7,619 nucleotides of DNA from Fidelibacterota bacterium (GCA_002701785.1 NZXC01000053.1:22501-30119); one strand, 5' to 3'; shown: positions 1-7,183, counted from the first letter of the stretch. Made by a program: numbers and translations. Notes: generated by a model not told the origin, from the sequence alone.

Positions 1-111
1 GGAGATCCTATATATTTTGATAAAAAACAATCTTTCGATGAATGCTTATCTATAATTAAAGAAGCAATGGATAACTTAGAACTATTAGTTGATAAACGCG
101 TTCTTGTATAA
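1..111 (+). CDS. C-terminal end of a gene, possibly DUF374 lysophospholipid acyltransferase-like
   Basis: An open frame enters at base 1 and reads 36 codons to a TAA at 109-111. The fragment begins GDPIYFDKK and ends in an amphipathic stretch (SIIKEAMDNLELLVDK). A 'G-x-P-I-hydrophobic' strand followed by an acidic helix resembles the end of DUF374-type acyltransferases, which often sit beside kdtA and lpxK in lipid A/Kdo gene clusters. That functional call rests on a short fragment plus context, so it is tentative; another lipid A/Kdo gene is possible. That it is a real coding end is better supported: it is in frame with no interruption, and the lpxK start lies inside it with a 23-nt overlap, as expected for an operon with coupled translation. 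Confidence 0.5.
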   Translation, partial: GDPIYFDKKQSFDECLSIIKEAMDNLELLVDKRVLV

Positions 112-1153
112 TTTTCTTCATAATTCCCACTTTCGTGTATTATTTTTCCCTTTAGCACTATTTTATTGGGGTATAATTTACTGGCGAAATATTTTTTATA
201 ATTTAGGGTTATTCGTTTCATATAATCTTCCATGCAAAGTTATTAGTATTGGCAATATCACTGTAGGTGGGACTGGAAAAACTCCTGCGGTAATATTCTT
301 TGCAAAATTCTTTAAACAACGTGGGTTTAAAGTTGGAATTTTAAGTAGGGGCTATGGAAGATCTTCAAAAGGAACAATTGATTTAAATTCAAAAAATATA
401 AATAAAAAAGATTGGAAATATTTTGGTGAAGAACCTGTTTTAATAGCAAAGAAATTAATTAATATACCAGTAGTTATTGATAATAATAGATATAGGGGTG
501 GCCAATATTTATTTGATAAATATAAACCACAATTAATTATCTTAGACGATGGTTTTCAACACCGATCATTAAATAGAAATCTTGATATAAATTTAATTAA
601 TGCAAATCAACCAAAACATATCTACAAATTATTACCTTACGGATTATTACGGGAACCATGGCAACACTTAAAAAGGTCTGATGTTGTAATAATAACTAAA
701 ATGAATATTAAAACTCCATCAAACTTTATTATTAATAAACTAAAATCATTAAATATAAATCACTATAATAGCAAATATGAACCATCTAATAATTTATTAG
801 ATATTAATGGGGGGGAAATTAATTTGACAAAGATGAAAAATAAACGAGCATTAGCTATCTCAGGTATTGGGGACCCTTTAAGCTTTGAATTAACGCTAAA
901 AATGCAAAATATAGATTTTATTGATCATATAACTTTTAATGATCATCATGAATACAAAGATGATGACTTTTATTTTATTGAAAAAAAGATTTTAAATCAC
1001 AAACCTGATTTTCTTATTACAACAGAAAAGGATTTAATTAAATTGAAATATGCTAATAAAAATATTATTAATAAGCTGTTTGCATTGCCAATGCAATTTT
1101 CAATATCAAAATTATGCTTAGATATTATATTACAAAAACTTGATCTTAATTAG
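89..1153 (+). CDS. lpxK: Tetraacyldisaccharide 4'-kinase LpxK
   Basis: LpxK phosphorylates the 4' position of the tetraacyldisaccharide 1-phosphate lipid A precursor, using ATP at the cytoplasmic face of the inner membrane. The 354-residue protein has the usual family length and motif order. There is a hydrophobic N-terminal membrane-associating region (about 15-45). The Walker A/P-loop GNITVGGTGKTP is at 55-66, and SRGYGR at 86-91. GEEP is at 113-116, where the family normally has GDEP. NRYRGG is at 133-138, the DDGFQHR signature at 153-159, LPYGLLREP at 182-190, NDHHEY at 284-289 and TTEKD at 311-315. The TTG start directly follows an in-frame TAG (86-88), so translation cannot begin earlier. 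A second TTG at 104 is the only nearby alternative, and neither has a clear Shine-Dalgarno sequence. The start overlaps the upstream gene by 23 nt, suggesting coupled translation. The TAG stop overlaps the stop of the convergent gene. A G7 run at 809-815 is unusual in this AT-rich gene, but the frame is intact. Confidence 0.96.
   Translation: MINAFLYNFLHNSHFRVLFFPLALFYWGIIYWRNIFYNLGLFVSYNLPCKVISIGNITVGGTGKTPAVIFFAKFFKQRGFKVGILSRGYGRSSKGTIDLNSKNINKKDWKYFGEEPVLIAKKLINIPVVIDNNRYRGGQYLFDKYKPQLIILDDGFQHRSLNRNLDINLINANQPKHIYKLLPYGLLREPWQHLKRSDVVIITKMNIKTPSNFIINKLKSLNINHYNSKYEPSNNLLDINGGEINLTKMKNKRALAISGIGDPLSFELTLKMQNIDFIDHITFNDHHEYKDDDFYFIEKKILNHKPDFLITTEKDLIKLKYANKNIINKLFALPMQFSISKLCLDIILQKLDLN
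809..815. repeat. G7 homopolymer inside lpxK
   Basis: Seven consecutive G residues encode part of Asn-Gly-Gly-Glu (lpxK residues 240-243). This is conspicuous in an otherwise A/T-dominated gene. The reading frame continues to a normal C-terminus, including TTEKD, so the tract length here is the in-frame one. Tracts like this can slip during replication or be miscounted in sequencing. Confidence 0.9.
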
Positions 1154-4100
1154 ATTTGGGCTGCTCCCCAAGCAAACATCATTCCTACAAAAGTTAACAT
1201 AAGTGGCCACCCTGTATTAACAAATTGTCTTGCACTTGGGTTTTCAAAAGCGTGTATTTTAAACTCATGAGCAGTTGTTGCCCCTCTTTCATCTATAGCT
1301 GCAATAATTACGTCATTTGGCCCAAGCTGATTATTCCTTGGACGCCATTGTATTAAACCAGTTCTTTTATTAAATGTAGAATATTTTGGGAGTTTAATTG
1401 GTTTAAATTTTATCTTATCTTTATTCAAATCTTCTGCCACTAATTTATACCTATATTCATATCCGGTAAGAGCAACGGGTTTAGGAATAGAAATAATAGA
1501 AGGTGGAATATTTACAAAAACCTGCGATTTTTGAACATCCTCAGAATAACCATCTGTAGCTCGCACTGTAAACAAATGATTGTTTATTTGTGCCGCCCGA
1601 GGTATCCATACAACTTTGCCATCTTCAGTCATCTGCATACCTTGTGGTGCTTTTAAAAGCTCATAAACTAATTCAGAATTTGAGTTTTTATCTTCAACTT
1701 GAATTTGGTATCTATAAACCTCATCTACTAAAGCTGATTTAGGGGCATTAGATACAATTACAGGTTTATGGTTTACATAAATTTCATAGGTTTGTTCATC
1801 TTTCATATATCCATCTGAAACTAGAAGTTTAATTGTATGAGAATCGTGTTGCTCGGGACCTGGTGTCCAATTAATTATACCGGAATACTCATCAACTTCC
1901 ATACCATCAGGAAATTCTAGGAGTGTATATTTTATAGGACTTAATCTTTCAACAATTACCTTTGGCGGCTTACCCTTTGATCCCTGAAAAAATTCCCATA
2001 ATAGATCTTTTATCCCTATCGTTCTATCATCAACAGTCTTTATTAATATATAAAGTCTTTCATTTTCCCAAAAAATATTATTAACATATTTTTTTGCATT
2101 TAATCTTGAAAAAGCACTTGATTCAGGCTTGTCGTTATCTGTTAAATAAATTTCCTCAGCGCTTTCCCATTCACCAATATACCTTCCGATATTTTCTTGA
2201 TAAACATCATCAGTTATATCAATCGAGTAGATTCTAACTGAATTAATTTCATCTATGCGTATAGTCTTATCGTAAGGAAGCAAGGCACTCTTATTTTTAT
2301 CCGAATTCAATATCCTATATTGATAGGGTTCCCCTAAATTAGCTGTCATAGGAGGGACAGATACTATTTTTATAGGAGCATTAACATAAAAGTCTGAATC
2401 TATAAAATATGTTTCCTTTCCATCTGTAATCTCTAGCCTCATATGTGAAAAATCAAGTTCTTCATCTGTCGGATCCCAACGTAATCTCCATGTAAAAGGG
2501 TCTATTCTCATTCCCTCAGGTAATTCTAATGATGTAATAGTTAATTTATCAGCCATATTGGGATCTGAAATTTCTAATTGAAAATCCCAGGTTGATCCAA
2601 CATTGACCACATTAATAAGTGGTGGTGCAGAAGAAATAATAGGTGGATGATTAACAAATACTGCCACATTTTGAGTATCTTTTGCAACGCCATGGCTAGC
2701 TTCTATAGCAAAATATTGAGTATCTAATTGGGTGGTTTCTGGTGTCCAATTAATAAAATTATTTTTATTAATTAACATACCAATCGGGGCATGAAGTAAT
2801 TTAACTTTGATTTCCTGAGATAATTCAGGCCTCCATACATCTACTTGATATTGATAAGGTTCATTCACTTTTAAATCAACAAGCGGTCTTGAAATAATTT
2901 TCACACCAGCTCTTGCATATAATTTAAATTCTTGTATATCGCGATCGAACCCATCTGTAGCAATAAGTCTTACATCGTAAACATTTACATCTGCACTGTC
3001 TGTTTTCCATACTAAACTACCATTTTCGCCTAGAATCATATCATCTGGAGCAAATTCGAGAAAATATCTAATGTTTGTATCAATATTTCTATCTCTTACT
3101 ACAGGGCTATAAGCGAATGTAGAGTTCGCGACAAATTCTGTTAGAACGGGTTTGGTAACAAATTTTGGTGGATCATTAACATAAATCCACAAATATTCAT
3201 CATCTCCTTCTAATTCTGGAATGATCTGGTATGTTAATAGTGAATCTTTAATGGTTGCTTCTAATGAAACCGATTCCCCTATTTTCATCTCTACTCTATA
3301 TCCTAATTTATAGGCTCCTAACTGTGTGTCATCGGGGACCCATTGAATAGATCTACTTTCATAATGAAAAAACATTCCCTTAGGCGGAGGAGTTAGCCAG
3401 CGAAAACTATAAAATTGGCGAGCCGCATCCTCAGGTATCTTATAAGTAAAAAGTTGGTTTTCAGTTAGAATATGTCTAGGTAAAATATCTTTTGGCAACA
3501 TCTGACCGGTCGTAGCAGGAGGTTTAGGGAGCTTTGGCAAATCCATAGCATGTTTAATTTCTGGAAATAGGTCTATTAAATCAATCTGTTCATCTAAAGC
3601 AGTTATGACATCTTCTTCATCTGGAGATGGAATATCAATTTTAATCTTACCAATTTCCGTTAAAAAAACATTGCTTGCTTGACCGTTCCAGCTTGAAGCA
3701 ATTATGGATCCAGTATATACACCTTTTTCAGTAATAGGAATAATATTAAAAACCTGTGCACCAGCTGTATCAGTTTCCAATGTAAAATAGCTAGTTTTTA
3801 ACCCAACTGTATCCAAAGATCCTATAGCCATTGTTATCATATTCATTTCTCCAGAAACAAGGAATAGATCATTCACATTATCTAAATTAATATCAACAAC
3901 ACTCATATCAGATAAAGGACCTGCATCAATAGGCAAAACATCAATGGCAACAGTGGCTGGAGACAAAGTCATAGCAACTACATGTCCAGACTGAAAAGGC
4001 AAAAGAATATCTTTAAATCCATCAGAATCCCAATCAGAAACAATTATGGACATGGGCAAAAGTCCGTTTATTCCCGTTATTATTTCTTGTTTAGCATCTC

Positions 4101-4833
4101 CTAAAACCAGTCTTCCATTACGATTAAAATATGGTTGAATTTTTAGAACATTCCCCTCAGGGCTAAAACAAATTATTTCATCATATCCATCATTATTCCA
4201 ATCAATAGATTTACCATATACAAAACCTACTCCTGTGCTTAGTGCGGTTGGCTCTAAGCGCTCTATCATAATCAAATCGCCTTCACTGTTTACGTCAATT
4301 AAGGCTAATGCTCTCATTGGGCTTCCAAGAGATAACAATATTTCTTGATCATTATTATTATCCAAGTCAATAAGATCAAAATTATGACATCTAACAAAAT
4401 CATTTTGATCTCCAATATTTAAATATCCAGAGGGGGTTTCAGAAAAACCATCATCATACCATTTATAATAAAATATTATTGGTTGCAATATTGTTTCATC
4501 TCCATTAGATGATAAATTTGCAACAGCAACAAGCTCTGGCGTGCCATCTCCAATAATATCAGCTAGCTTTACTCCTATAAAACTTCCCAATAATCCATCC
4601 GGCATTTCTAATTCCCAAGATAAATTCTGATACCCATCAATATCTATCTCATAATAACGTATCATAGAAATAGTATGACCATTTAATCTGTTATATTCTA
4701 ATGCAGCAAATTCATATTGACCATCACCATCTAAATCATACGTTCCTTCCATATCAATTATTTTTAGTTCCTTAGATAGCCCAATTTCTACAGAACATAA
4801 AAACAAAAACGTGATAATATATTTATAGGTCAT
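1150..4833 (-). CDS. Large exported FG-GAP-like propeller / multi-Ig-like surface protein with C-terminal hydrophobic anchor
   Basis: No named family member is recognised; this is the downstream gene of a two-gene operon. Residues 1-20 form a signal peptide (MTYKYIITFLFLCSVEIGLS, then KEL). Residues about 22-395 form an FG-GAP/VCBS-like beta-propeller with repeated acidic loops: DLDGDGQYE (33-41), DIIGDGTPE (92-100), DLDNNNDQE (156-164), DWNNDGYDE (211-219), DWDSDGFKD (267-275) and DINLDNVND (314-322). An acidic then Pro/Lys-rich linker (about 400-455) follows. Next come seven Ig/cadherin-like modules (about 455-1196), each with a W-x-P-type motif, at Trp 498, 609, 696, 786, 989, 1076 and 1163. 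VN-x-P-type boundaries recur at 552, 727, 817, 1020 and 1107. Module 5 is interrupted by about 116 residues (about 845-960) resembling CBM9/DOMON domains. A hydrophobic segment (about 1208-1226) ends the protein. The ATG lies 6 nt after the upstream stop and lacks a Shine-Dalgarno sequence, so coupled translation is likely. An extracytoplasmic binding or adhesion role is inference. Confidence 0.88.
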   Translation of the reverse strand: MTYKYIITFLFLCSVEIGLSKELKIIDMEGTYDLDGDGQYEFAALEYNRLNGHTISMIRYYEIDIDGYQNLSWELEMPDGLLGSFIGVKLADIIGDGTPELVAVANLSSNGDETILQPIIFYYKWYDDGFSETPSGYLNIGDQNDFVRCHNFDLIDLDNNNDQEILLSLGSPMRALALIDVNSEGDLIMIERLEPTALSTGVGFVYGKSIDWNNDGYDEIICFSPEGNVLKIQPYFNRNGRLVLGDAKQEIITGINGLLPMSIIVSDWDSDGFKDILLPFQSGHVVAMTLSPATVAIDVLPIDAGPLSDMSVVDINLDNVNDLFLVSGEMNMITMAIGSLDTVGLKTSYFTLETDTAGAQVFNIIPITEKGVYTGSIIASSWNGQASNVFLTEIGKIKIDIPSPDEEDVITALDEQIDLIDLFPEIKHAMDLPKLPKPPATTGQMLPKDILPRHILTENQLFTYKIPEDAARQFYSFRWLTPPPKGMFFHYESRSIQWVPDDTQLGAYKLGYRVEMKIGESVSLEATIKDSLLTYQIIPELEGDDEYLWIYVNDPPKFVTKPVLTEFVANSTFAYSPVVRDRNIDTNIRYFLEFAPDDMILGENGSLVWKTDSADVNVYDVRLIATDGFDRDIQEFKLYARAGVKIISRPLVDLKVNEPYQYQVDVWRPELSQEIKVKLLHAPIGMLINKNNFINWTPETTQLDTQYFAIEASHGVAKDTQNVAVFVNHPPIISSAPPLINVVNVGSTWDFQLEISDPNMADKLTITSLELPEGMRIDPFTWRLRWDPTDEELDFSHMRLEITDGKETYFIDSDFYVNAPIKIVSVPPMTANLGEPYQYRILNSDKNKSALLPYDKTIRIDEINSVRIYSIDITDDVYQENIGRYIGEWESAEEIYLTDNDKPESSAFSRLNAKKYVNNIFWENERLYILIKTVDDRTIGIKDLLWEFFQGSKGKPPKVIVERLSPIKYTLLEFPDGMEVDEYSGIINWTPGPEQHDSHTIKLLVSDGYMKDEQTYEIYVNHKPVIVSNAPKSALVDEVYRYQIQVEDKNSNSELVYELLKAPQGMQMTEDGKVVWIPRAAQINNHLFTVRATDGYSEDVQKSQVFVNIPPSIISIPKPVALTGYEYRYKLVAEDLNKDKIKFKPIKLPKYSTFNKRTGLIQWRPRNNQLGPNDVIIAAIDERGATTAHEFKIHAFENPSARQFVNTGWPLMLTFVGMMFAWGAAQI
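1954..2301 (-). other. Probable CBM9/DOMON-like domain inserted in Ig module 5
   Basis: This is the coding region for residues about 845-960 of the large surface protein. Trp-to-Trp spacing between neighbouring modules is 87-90 residues, but it is 203 here (786 to 989), leaving about 116 extra. The insert has the pattern 'IGEW-x-x-AEEIYL' (886-896), then 'NNIFWENERLYILIKTVDDRT' (918-938, with one aromatic-acidic turn and LYI strand). This matches the layout of CBM9-like domains, 'W-x-x-A ... (aromatic)-D/E-x-x-x-LY(I/V) ... D-(D/R)'. The family call is from memory of that pattern and needs a profile search. Confidence 0.5.
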
Positions 4834-4839
4834 TTATTT

Positions 4840-7155
4840 TTATTCTATTTTAACATCTGCGCTATCCGGGGCAATTACACTGGTAGAATCATCCTGCAGT
4901 ACAGCTGCGCTATCCGGGGCAATTACACTGGTAGAATCATCCTGCAGTACAGCTGCGCTATCCGGGGCAACTAAATTATTATTTTGTAAAGTTGAATCTG
5001 AAGATAGTAAATCAGTAATAGAAGAGTCAATTGTAGAAGTATCGTCAATTGTTTTATATGTTTTTAAACTAGTGCTTTTTAATAATTTTTTGCTTTCTAG
5101 AAATTGTTTATTAAACCTTACTCGATCTTTCAAATCGAAAATCCCAGCTAAAGAATTGGCAGAAACTTTTCCATAGAATTCATAGGTTGCTGTAACAGAT
5201 TTTCTAGATAATGAATCTACCGTAATAACAACATCTATAGTCTTTACATAAATTTCATTTGGAAATGAAAAGGCGCTTGTATAAAAATTTTCGCCTAAGG
5301 GCACAGTTACAGAAATATTAGTATAAGGATGGGACTTTAAATCTTCATTTATCTTGAATTTTAGATTATTATTAATAGAATCCATAGAGAGGGTTTGAGA
5401 AAATCCATTAAATACATAATTAGGATACAGATACCAATCTGGATTCCAGTCTTCAGGGCTATATGATTGTGGAATAGTGTCATATGTATTAGAGGTTGTT
5501 ATATTTAAAGTGTTATTAATTAAATCATGATCCATGGATATTGTTGTAAGAGAACTATCAGGTATATTCTCTCGTATAAACGATAATTTTGAAGAAACAG
5601 ACTTATCCACTAGGGAAAGGTTAGATCTAATGCTTGTAGTAAGCACAGATTGTGAATAATCTTTAAATAAATCATAACCCACATATAATTTGAAGTAATG
5701 TTCGCCATCAAAATGATATCTAGAAATAGAACTATCCCTAGTAACTAGTGTTATTGTTGCTGTTCTATCTTCAGGAATAATAAATTCATCTGGAACGTAT
5801 TTTGTAATAGGGGCTAATGTGTCTTTTACAAAAAGTTTAAATGCGAAAAGAGAATCAGATAATATCGGGATTATTTGATGTTGTTTGCCAAATGGTGTGG
5901 ATACACTAAGAAGTTTTTCACCCAATCTTATTTGAGAAAGATAAGCAAAAATATTTTCTCCAGTTTGATTATCAGTTGGGATCCAATTAATTTTCCCAGT
6001 ATGTGGTTTATAGATTGTACCCATTGGGGGCTTTACTAGCCATTGAAAACTATAAAATCCTCCAGCGGAATCAACTGTCGCTGGTATCTTTATAGAATCT
6101 CCAACAAATATTGAATCGACCTTAGAAATATTGCTTATGAGGGAATCAATTGCTACTTGATCAATTGAAGATTCAGTAGATAATTCCTCATCAAGTATTT
6201 TATATAATCCCGATTCAATCCTTTTTAAAATAGTATTATTTATCACTTCTGATGATGATGTATCAGCAATACTAAACAAATTTTTTCCTGAATATTCAGA
6301 TTGCCTTAAAGATAGTTTATTATCCAAATAAGATAGCATTAATACTTCATCATTCTGAAACGGTAATAAAACTCCTTCTTCATCATTATAAGTAATATCA
6401 TATACCCATATGTCTGGTGCATATAGATTTTCTTTGTCTTCCAAAACAAGTAAATCTGATGAAATTTCTGATCCATCATTAACAGAAAATATTCCTGTTT
6501 TAAGTATATTATTTTCTTTGCTAAAAATTAATATCATTTCACCATTATTTGTTGTTAGCAAGGCTGTATATACTCTACCATAACCATTTTTTAATATTTC
6601 TGGATGAATAATTTTAGGCTCATTAATAGATAGGGTTCCAAAATCCTCTACTAAATTAAAAATTGCAGCTTTTCTAGAAGGGCTTCCGAAAGACACTGCA
6701 AACATAGATAGGGAATCTGCCTGATGAAAATTAATATTTGAAGGACGTAATAAATCTTTTTCACCAGGGAAATCAAAAAGTTCCATAGGGACCGAGGAAA
6801 ACCTTCTTCCTGTCCATTTGAATGCTACAAGCCAAGGAGTTTTTTTATCCGAAATAATTGATGGGGAGGATATTATTGCAATTATTTCTGGCTTAGGATC
6901 TTGATTAATATTTGCTAATGTTACATCAACTATTGAGGCAGATCTTACTCCATTAGGATGATAGTACCATAGTTCTTGATGATTATTATCATCATCAATT
7001 TCTACATATTGTATTCCACCATCTTTTAATATCAGAATTTCATTTAGATTATTTTTATTAAGATCATAAGTCCCTATAATCTTAATTGGGTTAGCATGAA
7101 GACACAAAGATATGGGTAGGGCTAATAGCAAAATCAGCCCTCGCAAATTATTCAT
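4840..7155 (-). CDS. Exported FG-GAP-like propeller / Ig-like protein with repetitive Asp/Ser tail (paralogue of the downstream gene)
   Basis: No named family is recognised. The start chosen is the ATG at 7155 (771 aa), because it gives a clean signal peptide (residues 1-21, cleavage after LHA) and has GGAAGG five bases upstream. An ATG at 7194 would add 13 charged residues and has no ribosome site. Residues about 24-297 form a degenerate propeller that aligns by eye with the downstream protein: GTYDLNKNNLNEI near 28-40, NINQDPKPEI at 82-91, SFGSPSR at 155-161 and LLPFQ at 263-267. Most loop Asp residues are lost. Residues about 345-445 form one Ig-like module, with FYSFQWL at 367-373, WIP at 391-393 and QIIP at 427-430. 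Residues about 446-690 are a beta-rich region I cannot assign. Residues about 700-771 are a Ser/Asp/Thr tail ending in two exact 16-residue repeats. The mature protein shows no cysteine and no membrane anchor. It is the first gene of the operon and is probably periplasmic, outer-membrane associated or secreted. Confidence 0.87.
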   Translation of the reverse strand: MNNLRGLILLLALPISLCLHANPIKIIGTYDLNKNNLNEILILKDGGIQYVEIDDDNNHQELWYYHPNGVRSASIVDVTLANINQDPKPEIIAIISSPSIISDKKTPWLVAFKWTGRRFSSVPMELFDFPGEKDLLRPSNINFHQADSLSMFAVSFGSPSRKAAIFNLVEDFGTLSINEPKIIHPEILKNGYGRVYTALLTTNNGEMILIFSKENNILKTGIFSVNDGSEISSDLLVLEDKENLYAPDIWVYDITYNDEEGVLLPFQNDEVLMLSYLDNKLSLRQSEYSGKNLFSIADTSSSEVINNTILKRIESGLYKILDEELSTESSIDQVAIDSLISNISKVDSIFVGDSIKIPATVDSAGGFYSFQWLVKPPMGTIYKPHTGKINWIPTDNQTGENIFAYLSQIRLGEKLLSVSTPFGKQHQIIPILSDSLFAFKLFVKDTLAPITKYVPDEFIIPEDRTATITLVTRDSSISRYHFDGEHYFKLYVGYDLFKDYSQSVLTTSIRSNLSLVDKSVSSKLSFIRENIPDSSLTTISMDHDLINNTLNITTSNTYDTIPQSYSPEDWNPDWYLYPNYVFNGFSQTLSMDSINNNLKFKINEDLKSHPYTNISVTVPLGENFYTSAFSFPNEIYVKTIDVVITVDSLSRKSVTATYEFYGKVSANSLAGIFDLKDRVRFNKQFLESKKLLKSTSLKTYKTIDDTSTIDSSITDLLSSDSTLQNNNLVAPDSAAVLQDDSTSVIAPDSAAVLQDDSTSVIAPDSADVKIE
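4857..4970. repeat. 48-bp tandem repeat in the 3' end of the upstream propeller/Ig gene (2.4 copies)
   Basis: Two base-for-base identical 48-bp units (4857-4904 and 4905-4952) are followed by an 18-bp partial third unit (4953-4970). The unit is a multiple of three and encodes 16 residues, APDSAAVLQDDSTSVI, twice, followed by APDSA. Each unit has 25 G+C out of 48, clearly richer than the flanking sequence. Exact identity at synonymous positions points to recent duplication or ongoing homogenisation by slippage or recombination. Any copy-number change stays in frame. Confidence 0.95.
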
Positions 7156-7171
7156 TAGTGCCTTCCGAGGC
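7156..7171 (-). promoter_or_regulatory. Ribosome binding site GGAAGG overlapping a small GC-rich hairpin
   Basis: On the minus strand, GGAAGG (7166-7161) lies 5 nt before the ATG at 7155. It fixes that start over the upstream ATG at 7194. The surrounding GCCT-CGGA-AGGC (7171-7160) can fold into a 4-bp hairpin that hides half of the site. The hairpin is short, and any regulatory effect is speculative. Confidence 0.6.
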
Positions 7172-7183
7172 TTTATGCGAAAA

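Noticed and set aside
1040..1080. AT-rich TAATAA/TTATTA stem with T-run on the minus strand as the terminator of the surface operon
   Set aside because: The stem contains only A-T pairs and lies in lpxK coding sequence. Such patterns are expected by chance in DNA this AT-rich.
1156..1171. TTGGG-CTGCTC-CCCAA hairpin just after lpxK as a bidirectional terminator
   Set aside because: The stem is only 5 bp and no T-run follows on either strand. It also lies within the coding sequence of the opposing gene.
1153..1212. PEP-CTERM, LPXTG or Por-type C-terminal sorting signal
   Set aside because: No PEP or LPXTG motif and no basic tail are present, and the segment is a hydrophobic helix-like stretch rather than a Por-type beta domain.
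4834..4860. The two minus-strand genes as one gene split by a frameshift or stop
   Set aside because: The downstream gene has its own signal peptide and its own complete propeller, and the upstream gene ends in its own repetitive tail. They are two tandem paralogues.
4857..4970. CRISPR array
   Set aside because: The repeats are directly adjacent with no unique spacers, are in frame, and encode part of a protein tail.
7090..7110. Lipoprotein signal (Cys near the end of the leader, ISLC)
   Set aside because: The residue before Cys is Leu, not Gly/Ala/Ser. Cleavage after LHA as an ordinary signal peptide fits better.
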